From: Chloroflexota bacterium
Lineage (GTDB): Bacteria > Chloroflexota > Limnocylindria > Limnocylindrales > CSP1-4
DNA: 11,883 nt
Assembly (NCBI GenBank): GCA_016200675.1
Contig: JACQEH010000014.1
Span: 1-11,883 of the forward strand
Direction of reading: 5' to 3'
Part shown: piece after piece, positions 1 through 5,980 of the stretch
How positions within the stretch are numbered: position 1 is the first letter of the stretch
Layout of the letters: each line of letters opens with the position of its first letter
The notes under the pieces: generated by a model
Told to the model about the DNA's origin: nothing
Database searches by the model: none
What the model saw: the letters and a program-made list of their open reading frames with translations, nothing else
Made by a program: the position numbers and the translations under genes

Positions 1-71
1 CGTGCTCGTCGCTCCAGCTCGGACCGCTCCTCGGGCGACAGTTCGATGGAATACGGGCTCCGTCTCGACAT
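1..71 (-). CDS. N-terminus of an IS630-type transposase / HTH protein (partial)
   Basis: Only the first 23 codons are inside the window; the gene runs off the left edge. Reading leftwards from an ATG at 71, the peptide begins MSRRSPYSIELSPEER and continues with Glu/Arg-rich residues. From memory, this matches the opening of a large group of IS630-like transposases ("...SPYxIELSPEERAELE..."), in which the segment leads into a helix-turn-helix DNA-binding domain followed by a DDE nuclease domain. Neither domain is visible here. A good ribosome binding site (GGAGG, read on the minus strand at about 76-81) precedes the ATG, which supports a real start. If the identification is right, the terminal inverted repeat of the element should lie between 72 and about 200, but one end alone does not let me define it. 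It could also be a stand-alone HTH protein or a remnant. Confidence 0.6.
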   Translation of the reverse strand, partial: MSRRSPYSIELSPEERSELERRA

Positions 72-111
72 CCGTCCCTCCTCTCGGAGGAATCGTAGCT
101 GCCGAGGTTAC

Positions 112-121
112 GTTGCGCAAC
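112..121. repeat. 10-bp perfect palindrome upstream of the transposase-like start
   Basis: GTTGCGCAAC is a perfect 10-bp palindrome about 40 bp upstream of the transposase-like start codon. It may be part of the element's terminal repeat or a binding site. The stretch 72-203 contains no gene I can support. One IS end is not enough to define an inverted repeat or the TA target duplication typical of IS630 elements. Confidence 0.35.
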
Positions 122-203
122 TTATGAACGGCTGTACTTAGCCGAGTCGTGCGCGACGTGCCCCCGGCGCCCCTGGGGAACCACGCCGATTTTGGTCAGG
201 TCC

Positions 204-232
204 TTGTCGAAATCGGTTGACGTGCGTACGAT
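204..232 (+). promoter_or_regulatory. Candidate sigma70-type promoter for the iron-sulfur carrier gene
   Basis: TTGTCG (204-209) and TACGAT (227-232) are spaced by 17 bp, and each matches four of six consensus positions. Transcription would begin near 239, giving a leader of about 60 nt before the ATG at 301. This is a plausible vegetative promoter by eye only. It is the best match in the 229-bp gap between the two divergent genes. Confidence 0.35.
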
Positions 233-300
233 GGGGGCCTCGGCCGGCGGGACGGTCGACGACCACCGAGCCACCCACTCCTCTGGAGAGGACGCACCTG

Positions 301-681
301 ATGATCGACCAGCAGCCGACCGTCGTGTCCCTGACCGATGCCGCGGCCACCAAGCTCCGCGAGCTGACCAAGGAAGAGACCAACCCGAACGTCGGCCTGC
401 GCGTGTACGTCTACTCCGGTGGCTGCTCCGGCTACCGCTACGGGATGATGCTTGAGGATGCCCCGACGCCGGAGGACAACGTCCTCGAGGCCAACGGCGT
501 GAAGGTCTACGTGGATGGCAACAGCATCCCGCTCCTCAAGGGCTCGTCGATCGACTACGTCGACACGCTCATGGGTGCCGGCTTCACCGTCAACAACCCG
601 AACGCGGTCACCGGCTGCGGCTGCGGCTCGAGCTTCCGGACGGCCGACGACTCCGGCCAGGCCAGGTCCTGCGCCCACTGA
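301..681 (+). CDS. erpA: A-type iron-sulfur cluster carrier (ErpA/IscA/HesB family)
   Basis: The 126-residue product is a cytosolic A-type carrier that holds an Fe-S cluster, or iron, and passes it to apo-proteins. The three family cysteines are present: C42 in SGGCSGYRYG, and C106 and C108 in TGCGCGSSF. The N-terminal half carries the usual LTDAAATKLREL start of the fold. I chose the ATG at 301 because GGAGAGG lies 9 nt upstream (285-291) and because homology starts there; an upstream in-frame start at 217 would add unrelated residues. A short tail after the family end (RTADDSGQARSCAH) adds a fourth cysteine, C124, and a terminal histidine, which is unusual. No other SUF/ISC genes are in the window, so it appears to be a stand-alone carrier. 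The exact subtype (ErpA, IscA or SufA) cannot be settled from sequence alone. Confidence 0.92.
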   Translation: MIDQQPTVVSLTDAAATKLRELTKEETNPNVGLRVYVYSGGCSGYRYGMMLEDAPTPEDNVLEANGVKVYVDGNSIPLLKGSSIDYVDTLMGAGFTVNNPNAVTGCGCGSSFRTADDSGQARSCAH

Positions 682-688
682 CGGGCAC

Positions 689-704
689 GCTCGCTCCTGC
701 GAGC
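689..704 (+). other. Small hairpin downstream of the iron-sulfur carrier gene
   Basis: GCTCGC (689-694) pairs perfectly with GCGAGC (699-704) around the loop TCCT. It begins 7 bp after the stop codon and immediately precedes a larger hairpin at 713-736. The pair may act together as 3'-end structure of the carrier mRNA. Confidence 0.4.
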
Positions 705-712
705 CAGCGGCG

Positions 713-737
713 AAGCCGCCGGGTGACCGGCGGCTTT
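713..737 (+). terminator. Intrinsic-terminator-like hairpin after the iron-sulfur carrier gene
   Basis: AAGCCGCCGG (713-722) pairs perfectly with CCGGCGGCTT (727-736). This 10-bp stem is closed by a GTGA loop, which belongs to the stable GNRA class, and is followed by only three T residues (735-737, two of them in the stem). It lies between the carrier stop (681) and the serine hydrolase start (755), so it probably ends the upstream transcript or attenuates read-through. The weak T-tract makes it an atypical intrinsic terminator. Confidence 0.6.
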
Positions 738-754
738 CCGATTCCGGGCGACGT

Positions 755-2518
755 GTGACCGCCCTGGAGGACGCCCTGCGGGCGGCCGATGCGATCGCCG
801 ATCGCGTCCTGTCCACGCGGCACATCCCCGGGGTCGCCTATGGCATCGTCGCCGGGGGCCGCCTCGTCCACGATCGGGGGGTCGGAACGCTGCGCGTCGG
901 CGAGGACGCACGGCCCGACGCCGACAGCGTCTTCCGGATCGCCTCGATGACGAAGAGCTTCACGGCGGCCACGGTCCTGAGCCTTCGCGACGAGGGCCGG
1001 CTGGCCCTCGACGATCCGATCGCCGCCCACGTCCCAGAGCTCGGAGGACTCCGCGGCCCGACGGCCGATGCGCCGGCCGTCACGATCCGGCACCTCCTGA
1101 CGATGGCCGCGGGTCTTGCCACCGACGATCCCTGGGGCGACCGCCAGCAGGGCCTCGACCTCGGCGCGTTCGCCGAGCTCCTGCACGGGCCGCTGACCTT
1201 CGCCTGGACACCGGGCACGAGGTTCGAATACTCCAACCTGGGCTACGGGATCCTCGGGCGCGCCATCACCAACGTCGCCGGCGCCGAATACCGCGACGTT
1301 GTCCGGGAACGGATCCTGGGCCCGCTCGGGATGGATTCAACCGGCTTCCTGCGGGAGGAGGTCCCGGTGGAGCGGCTCGCCCTCGGCTACCTGTGGCGTG
1401 ACGATGCGTACGTCGAGGAGCCCATGGATCCCTATGGTGCGCTGGCGTCGATGGGCGGGATCTTCACCTCGGTCCGCGACCTCGCCCGATGGGTGGCGTT
1501 CCTCACCGACGCCTGGCCGCCCCGGGACGACTCGGAACCGGCGTTGCCCCTGTCCCGGGCAAGCCGCCGCGAGATGCAGACCGCCCAGGGCGCCTGGCTG
1601 CCGACCGTCGACGCCGGCCTGGACGGCGATCCGACGCTCACCTCGGGCGGCTACGGCTTCGGCCTGTTCGTCGAGGACGGCAGCAGGTGGGGCCGGATCG
1701 TGCGCCACAGCGGCGGCTACCCGGGCTTCGGCTCGACCATGGCCTGGCAGCCGGCCTCCGGCCTGGGCGTCATCGTCCTGGCCAATCATCGCTACGCCCC
1801 GAGCACGCTCCTGGCCCGCGAGATGCTCGCCTCGCTGCTCGCCAGCGAGGCGGTCCCGCCCCGGCGGCTGCGGCCGGCCCCCGCGACCACCGCGGCCCGG
1901 GCTGCCGCCGAGCGTCTTCTCCAGGGCTGGGACGAGGACCTCGCGACGAGCCTCTTCGCCATGAACGTGGAGCTCGACGAGCCCCTTGCCCGTCGTCGCG
2001 AGGCGGTCGAGCGGCTGGCGGCGATGCACGGCGCGCTTCGGCCGGACCCGGAGCTGCCGGATGAATCCTGGACCCCCCTGGACCTCGACTGGTGGCTCAC
2101 CGGGGAGCTCGGGGGCCGCGTCCGGATCAGCATCGGGCTGTCGCCGGAGTCGCCGCCGCGGGTCCAGACGTTCGGCGTGACCTCCGTTCCGGACCCGACC
2201 GCGGATCTCGCCGCCATCGGGGCGGGGATCGTGGAGGCCGTGAATGCCCCGACCCCGACGATGCCGGCTGGCATCACCCTGGCCCCGGGGGTCGATCCGA
2301 CGTCGCTTGCGCGCGCCGTCCGCATCGCCGGGGCGCGCTACGCGCCGGTCTCCCTTGGACCTGTCATCGCCGGGGATGGGACCGCGTCGGCGACGTGGCG
2401 GCTGCCGGGGCCCCACGGAATCCTGGAGCTGGAAGTCGAGCGCGATCCCGGGACCGGGCTTGCGACGACGGTGCGCCTGCGGCCTCACCCGACGCCCCCG
2501 CCCCGGCACGACGACTGA
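755..2518 (+). CDS. Serine hydrolase, beta-lactamase/class C PBP family, with extra C-terminal region
   Basis: The 587-residue protein has the active-site triad of the beta-lactamase (PF00144-type) fold. The nucleophile and general base lie in SMTK (S64, K67), the second motif is YSN (Y159-N161), and the third is HSGG (H318-G320). The catalytic domain spans about residues 10-365. Members include esterases, D-aminopeptidases and transpeptidase-like enzymes, so the substrate cannot be assigned. Residues about 370-587 form an extra region with no motif I recognise. No signal peptide or membrane segment is visible with this start, so the protein would be cytosolic unless the true start differs. 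The GTG at 755 is the only good in-frame start between the upstream hairpin and the homology; its ribosome binding site is poor (GGGCG). Longer in-frame starts would overlap the carrier gene. The stop is at 2516-2518. Confidence 0.88.
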   Translation: MTALEDALRAADAIADRVLSTRHIPGVAYGIVAGGRLVHDRGVGTLRVGEDARPDADSVFRIASMTKSFTAATVLSLRDEGRLALDDPIAAHVPELGGLRGPTADAPAVTIRHLLTMAAGLATDDPWGDRQQGLDLGAFAELLHGPLTFAWTPGTRFEYSNLGYGILGRAITNVAGAEYRDVVRERILGPLGMDSTGFLREEVPVERLALGYLWRDDAYVEEPMDPYGALASMGGIFTSVRDLARWVAFLTDAWPPRDDSEPALPLSRASRREMQTAQGAWLPTVDAGLDGDPTLTSGGYGFGLFVEDGSRWGRIVRHSGGYPGFGSTMAWQPASGLGVIVLANHRYAPSTLLAREMLASLLASEAVPPRRLRPAPATTAARAAAERLLQGWDEDLATSLFAMNVELDEPLARRREAVERLAAMHGALRPDPELPDESWTPLDLDWWLTGELGGRVRISIGLSPESPPRVQTFGVTSVPDPTADLAAIGAGIVEAVNAPTPTMPAGITLAPGVDPTSLARAVRIAGARYAPVSLGPVIAGDGTASATWRLPGPHGILELEVERDPGTGLATTVRLRPHPTPPPRHDD

Positions 2519-2646
2519 CGGCCCGCCGGAAGGCCCCGGACCCCGCAATACCACCCCGGCCAGTACGTTCGGGTGGTTGGAGGTGCGCTCCGGAGGGGTG
2601 AATGTAGCCGCCAACCCGGGAATGTCCCGGCCAACGAGCGCGCGTC
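2519..2646. other. Gap between the serine hydrolase and diguanylate cyclase genes
   Basis: This 128-bp gap has no gene. It contains a short hairpin, CCGGGA (2616-2621) / TCCCGG (2625-2630) with loop ATG, about 17 bp before the cyclase start. It also contains a purine-rich GGAGGGG (2592-2598) that looks like a ribosome binding site but is too far from the ATG at 2647 to serve it. I see no clear -35/-10 pair and no recognisable c-di-GMP riboswitch. Confidence 0.4.
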
Positions 2647-4197
2647 ATGCCCTCCTGGTCCAAGGAATCCGTCGGCACGTTTGCCTGGGCCGCCGTCCCG
2701 ATCGTGGGGACCGCGCTGGTCGGGGTCTTCTTCCTGCTCCCCGCCGGCTCGATCGAGCAGTCCGCGGTCTACGACCTCGTGGGGCTCGCCGCGGTGGGCG
2801 CCGCAGTCGTCGGGATCTCCCTCCAGCGGCCGGCGGGCTGGCGAGCCTGGGCCTTCATGGGCGCCGGGCAGCTGGCCTTCGTCGTCGGGGACGTGATCTG
2901 GACCGTCTACCAGGCGCAGGGCGTCGACCCCTTCCCGTCGCCGGCCGACATCTCCTACCTGCTGGGCTATCCGCTCATCGCCGTCGGCCTCGCCGTCGCG
3001 ATCCGCCGTCGCATCAGCGGTGGCGATCGGGCCGGCCTCCTCGACGCCGCGATCCTCGCCACCGGTGCCGCGGTGGTCTGGTGGACGTTGGTCCTGGGGC
3101 CGCAGGTCGCGGCGGCCGACCCTGATCCGCTTTCGTTCGCGATCTCGCTGGCCTACCCGATCGGTGACCTGATCCTCATCGGGATGGCCCTCGGACTGCT
3201 GATGACGCCCGGCGCCCGTTCCCTCTCCTTTGCCTTCCTCGTCGGGAGCCTCCTGATCCTGCTCGTCGCCGACCTGACGTTCGGGATCCAGAACCTCGAC
3301 GGCACGTACGTCGACGGCGGGCCCCTGGACGGGACATGGCTCATCGCCTACATCGGCTTCGGGACGGCGGCCCTCCACCCGTCGATGCGCGGTCTCGTGG
3401 ATCCTCGGCCGGTCGCCGTGACCCTGCTCGGCCCGGTCCGGCTCGTCCTGCTCGCGGTGGCAATGCTCGTGGGGCCGGTCCTCCTGGCGGTCGACGGCCA
3501 CGCCACCGAAGCGATCGTGGTCGTCGTGGCCGTTGCCACCGCGCTCATGTCCGTCCTCGTGCTGTCCCGACTGGCCGGGATGGTCCGCGTCCTCGACCGC
3601 GACATCGAGCGCCGGAAGGTCCTCGAGGAGCAGCTCTCGTTCCAGGCCTTCCACGATCCCCTGACCGGGCTGGCCAATCGGCGGCGCTTCATGGAGGCGG
3701 TGACAGACGCGCTCGCGACCGGCGAGGGCACCGCTGCCCTGTTCCTTGATCTCGACGACTTCAAGGACGTCAACGACCACATGGGCCACGACGCGGGCGA
3801 CGCGGTCCTGTCGGGTGTCGGCCATCGCCTGCTGGCCTCGATCCGGCCCGCCGACCTTGCCTGCCGCCTGGGCGGTGACGAGTTCGCCGTCCTCATGCCG
3901 GCGACGGCCGGGATCGAGGATGCCCAGGCGGTCGCCGAGCGGCTGCTCGATGCGCTGGCTGCCCCGCTCGAGGTCGATGGCGTCGCGGTTCGGGTTGCGG
4001 CCAGCATCGGCGTCGCCTTCCGGAAGGCCGGCGAGGCGATGCGGACCGACGACCTCCTGCGGCGCTCCGACATCGCCATGTACCACGCCAAGGCGCGCGG
4101 CAAGCACCAGGCCGCAAGCTACGCGCCGGAGCTCGAGGCCACGACCGACGCGCCCGGCAGTGCCCGGCGGACGGTCAGGGGTGCCTCGGCGGCCTGA
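2647..4197 (+). CDS. Membrane-anchored diguanylate cyclase (GGDEF) with multi-pass N-terminal sensor
   Basis: The 516-residue protein should make cyclic di-GMP from two GTP. Residues about 12-306 hold some nine or ten hydrophobic segments (for example 12-32, 42-60, 70-88, 104-120, 131-151, 162-184, 192-212, 260-282 and 286-306), giving an integral membrane sensor unit. A short linker (about 307-332, DRDIERRKVLEEQL) resembles the signalling helix that precedes GGDEF domains. The catalytic domain begins at DPLTGLANRRRF (337-348). The active-site loop is intact GGDEF (409-413). RPAD (400-403) lies exactly five residues upstream, the classic RxxD inhibitory site, so product feedback inhibition is expected. 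No EAL domain follows. The ATG at 2647 follows in-frame stop codons upstream and has only a weak ribosome binding site. The membrane part contains SPADISYLLGYPLIAVG, a motif I associate with uncharacterised GGDEF/EAL sensor proteins; the ligand is unknown. Confidence 0.93.
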   Translation: MPSWSKESVGTFAWAAVPIVGTALVGVFFLLPAGSIEQSAVYDLVGLAAVGAAVVGISLQRPAGWRAWAFMGAGQLAFVVGDVIWTVYQAQGVDPFPSPADISYLLGYPLIAVGLAVAIRRRISGGDRAGLLDAAILATGAAVVWWTLVLGPQVAAADPDPLSFAISLAYPIGDLILIGMALGLLMTPGARSLSFAFLVGSLLILLVADLTFGIQNLDGTYVDGGPLDGTWLIAYIGFGTAALHPSMRGLVDPRPVAVTLLGPVRLVLLAVAMLVGPVLLAVDGHATEAIVVVVAVATALMSVLVLSRLAGMVRVLDRDIERRKVLEEQLSFQAFHDPLTGLANRRRFMEAVTDALATGEGTAALFLDLDDFKDVNDHMGHDAGDAVLSGVGHRLLASIRPADLACRLGGDEFAVLMPATAGIEDAQAVAERLLDALAAPLEVDGVAVRVAASIGVAFRKAGEAMRTDDLLRRSDIAMYHAKARGKHQAASYAPELEATTDAPGSARRTVRGASAA

Positions 4198-4214
4198 CCC
4201 GGACCCGAGCAGGC

Positions 4215-4236
4215 GTCCGGCCCATCCTGGGCGGAC
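4215..4236. terminator. Hairpin between convergent cyclase and dioxygenase genes
   Basis: GTCC (4215-4218) plus GCCCA (4220-4224) pairs with TGGGC (4228-4232) plus GGAC (4233-4236), with a single bulged G and a 3-nt loop. It sits in the 55-bp gap between the two convergent stop codons, where it could terminate transcription from either side. No T-run follows on either strand. Confidence 0.4.
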
Positions 4237-4252
4237 CCGTCGGCAAGGGCGC

Positions 4253-5110
4253 TCAGCGGGTCTCGAAGGATCGCTTCGAGAGGCCGTAGGCGTAGCCCTC
4301 GATGGCAAAGGTCGGCGCGTCCTCGGGCCGGGCGACCGCCCCGAGCGTCACGAAGAGCGGGGCGAAGTGCTCGACGGTCGGGTGGGCGTAGGGCATCCCG
4401 GGCGCCTTGGTCCGGAAGTCGAAGAGCGTGTCGAGGTCTCCCCGATCGAGGGCCTCGCGGGCCCACTCGTCGAAGTCGATGGACCACTGGGGTGCCCCGG
4501 GCTTGCCCATGAAGTACTCGCGGACGAACGGCAGGCCGTGGGTCATGAAGCCGCTGCCGACGATCAGGACACCCTCGTCGCGGAGCGGCGCGAGGCGCTT
4601 CCCGATCTCGAACAGGTGCGTCGGATCGAGGTCGGGCATCGACATCTGGAGGACCGGGATGTCCGCCGCGGGATACATCGCCTTGAGCGGGACCCAGGCC
4701 CCGTGATCGAGGCCGCGCGACTCGCGCTCGACGACGGGCTCGGCGGCTGGCATGAGGCCCTTGACCGCCGCGGCCAGGCCGGGCGCCCCCGGCGCGTCGT
4801 AGGTCATCTCGTAGTAGTGGCGCGGGAAGCCGTAGAAGTCGTAGACGAGGGGAACCGGGCGGGTCGCGCTCAGCGCCGTCGGCGCGGTCTGCCAATGGGC
4901 GCTGACGATGAGGATCGAGCGCGGTCGCGGGAGGCCGGCCGCCCAGCCGTGGAGCTGGCCCATCCACTCGGGGTCCTCGAGGAGGGGCGGCGCGCCGTGG
5001 CCCAGGTAGAGAGCCGGCATCGGGCGGCCGGGAGCCGCCGGATCGGGTGCGGCCGCGCGATCGCGCCCCACGGCGGGCGTCGTAACGGGTGGGACGGTCG
5101 GAGAGGACAT
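4253..5110 (-). CDS. ygiD: Class III extradiol ring-cleavage dioxygenase, DODA/YgiD type
   Basis: The 285-residue protein matches the LigB-like DODA family (4,5-DOPA extradiol dioxygenase), cytosolic metal-dependent enzymes acting on catechol-type substrates. Family landmarks are visible: YLGHGAP (H38), SAHW (H72), LDHGAWVPL (H136), GSGFMTHGL (H191) and HPTVEHFAPLFV (H243, H248). The histidines include the expected metal ligands and catalytic base. The FYGFPRHYYEMTYDAPGAP segment (92-110) is also typical. The ATG at 5110 has GGAG six nt upstream, but residues 1-30 are a Pro/Ala-rich extension. Homology starts at M31 (ATG at 5020), so the true start is uncertain. A hairpin separates it from the upstream gene on the same strand, so it is probably its own unit. 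The physiological substrate is unknown; no other aromatic-degradation genes are nearby. The symbol reflects family resemblance. Confidence 0.9.
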   Translation of the reverse strand: MSSPTVPPVTTPAVGRDRAAAPDPAAPGRPMPALYLGHGAPPLLEDPEWMGQLHGWAAGLPRPRSILIVSAHWQTAPTALSATRPVPLVYDFYGFPRHYYEMTYDAPGAPGLAAAVKGLMPAAEPVVERESRGLDHGAWVPLKAMYPAADIPVLQMSMPDLDPTHLFEIGKRLAPLRDEGVLIVGSGFMTHGLPFVREYFMGKPGAPQWSIDFDEWAREALDRGDLDTLFDFRTKAPGMPYAHPTVEHFAPLFVTLGAVARPEDAPTFAIEGYAYGLSKRSFETR

Positions 5111-5139
5111 GTGCGGCTCCGGGGACGAGGGCGGGAATC

Positions 5140-5176
5140 GATCGGCCCGGACACGGTAGCGTGCCCGGGCCGGATC
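5140..5176 (-). terminator. Strong hairpin between the oxidoreductase and dioxygenase genes
   Basis: The arms 5143-5155 and 5160-5172 pair over 13 positions with one mismatch (A5151/C5164), closed by a 4-nt loop (GTAG on the plus strand). GATC on both outer flanks can extend the stem past a bulged base. It begins 9 bp after the oxidoreductase stop (5185) and ends about 30 bp before the dioxygenase start. It is likely the terminator of the former, although no U-tract follows. Confidence 0.55.
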
Positions 5177-5184
5177 GGGAAGCG

Positions 5185-5832
5185 TCAGGCGGCGATGGCC
5201 TTCTCGGGAGCGCCGATGAGCACGAACGAGGAGCTCCAGTTGCCGCCGGTGCGGAGCTGGAGGGCGATGTTCAGCCAGGCGAGCGCCTCGAGCTCGGTGG
5301 CCCCGACGAGCGAGCCGGCGTCGATCGGGCGAAGGCCGATGGAGCTCGCCAGCCCGGCCACGGTGGCCTTGGCCGCGGCGTCGTCGCCGGCGATCAGGGC
5401 ATCGGCAGCCTGGCCGTTCAGGCCCGGGTTGGCCTGCAGGCTGGCGAAGACGGTGTTGAAGGCCTTCACGACCTTTGTGGCCGCGGCAGCCTTCTGGATC
5501 CGCTCGGCACCGGACGGGCCACCGACGGTCGAGAGACCGGAGTAGTCGGCCTTGAGCGGATTCGTGGCGTCGACGAGGACCTTGCCGGCCGCGTCGACCG
5601 CGATCTCGCCGGCGACCCGGATGGCCTCGGTGTACGGGACGGCGAGGACGATGACGTCGGCCGCCGCGGCGGCTGCGCTCGGCGTGCTGGCCGTTCGGGC
5701 GCCGGCCGTGGCCGCGACCGTGGCGGTCTTGGCGCCGTCGCGCGCGGCGAACGTGACCTCATGGCCGGCTCGAACGAACGACCCGCCGAGGGCTGCGCCG
5801 ACGTTGCCGGTCCCGATGATCGCGATCTTCAT
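5185..5832 (-). CDS. NAD(P)-binding oxidoreductase, F420-dependent NADP reductase family
   Basis: The 215-residue protein opens with a Rossmann dinucleotide-binding motif, MKIAIIGTGNVGAALG (GxGxxG at G7, G9, G12), and the second strand continues HEVTFAARD (24-32). Further family landmarks are VIVLAVPYTEA (60-70), VDATNPL (87-93), KAFNTVFA (123-130) and ALIAGDD (145-151). This is the layout of the F420_oxidored / NADPH:F420 reductase-like group (PF03807 type). Such proteins transfer hydride between NADP(H) and a cofactor or small substrate in the cytosol. Whether this one uses F420 cannot be told from sequence, as the group includes F420-independent members. The ATG at 5832 is chosen because the Rossmann motif begins there and GGGAG (5845-5841) lies 8 nt upstream; a longer in-frame reading adds non-homologous residues. 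It is divergent from the XRE-cupin regulator, a likely controller. Confidence 0.85.
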   Translation of the reverse strand: MKIAIIGTGNVGAALGGSFVRAGHEVTFAARDGAKTATVAATAGARTASTPSAAAAAADVIVLAVPYTEAIRVAGEIAVDAAGKVLVDATNPLKADYSGLSTVGGPSGAERIQKAAAATKVVKAFNTVFASLQANPGLNGQAADALIAGDDAAAKATVAGLASSIGLRPIDAGSLVGATELEALAWLNIALQLRTGGNWSSSFVLIGAPEKAIAA

Positions 5833-5921
5833 GATTGCTGCTCCCTGTCTGTCCGATCCCTTGGCGGCTTGCCCGGACCGGCTATGCTTGTCTCTCGGCA
5901 AATCATTGTTGCCTTCGCAAA

Positions 5922-5940
5922 CAACTGTGCCACAGAGTTG
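5922..5940. promoter_or_regulatory. 19-bp dyad, candidate operator in the divergent region
   Basis: CAACTGTG (5922-5929) and CAGAGTTG (5933-5940) form an inverted repeat with seven of eight positions matching around a CCA spacer. It lies in the 125-bp region between the divergent oxidoreductase and XRE-cupin genes. That is where a regulator would act on both promoters. No convincing -35/-10 pair was found on either strand here. Confidence 0.45.
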
Positions 5941-5948
5941 GCTTGAGG

Positions 5949-5980
5949 TCAAGTACGTTGTCTGGCGAAAAAGTACTTGA
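5949..5980. promoter_or_regulatory. Inverted/tandem AAGTAC repeat over the XRE-cupin start, candidate autoregulatory operator
   Basis: TCAAGTAC (5949-5956) and GTACTTGA (5973-5980) are perfect 8-bp inverted copies. AAGTAC also recurs as a direct repeat at 5951 and 5971, exactly 20 bp or two helical turns apart, and the right copy is itself the palindrome AAGTACTT (5971-5978). The array covers the ribosome binding site and TTG start (5958) of the regulator. A dimer, or pair of dimers, bound here would block its expression, which points to autoregulation by the XRE protein it precedes. Binding is inferred, not shown. Confidence 0.5.

Noticed and set aside
2592..2607. GGAGGGG followed closely by GTG and ATG-TAG, looking like a leader mini-ORF for the cyclase
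   Set aside because: The ATG is followed at once by a stop and is only 3 nt from the purine run. The GTG frame only reproduces a shadow frame of the cyclase gene.
1337..2614. A 425-codon minus-strand open frame inside the serine hydrolase
   Set aside because: It is a shadow of the real plus-strand gene, which has catalytic motifs; the antisense product has none.
2611..2646. Possible c-di-GMP riboswitch before the cyclase gene
   Set aside because: There is only one short CCGGGA/TCCCGG hairpin, with none of the conserved GEMM bases or the tetraloop-receptor layout.
2485..4308. A 607-codon open frame on the minus strand opposite the cyclase gene
   Set aside because: It is the antisense shadow of a clear GGDEF gene in GC-rich DNA. 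Its product is Asp/Arg/Gly/Glu-rich low complexity with no domain.
3746..5545. A 599-codon plus-strand open frame spanning the cyclase end and the dioxygenase
   Set aside because: It crosses two real genes in other frames and encodes Arg/Pro/Ser-rich low complexity; it is a GC-rich artefact.
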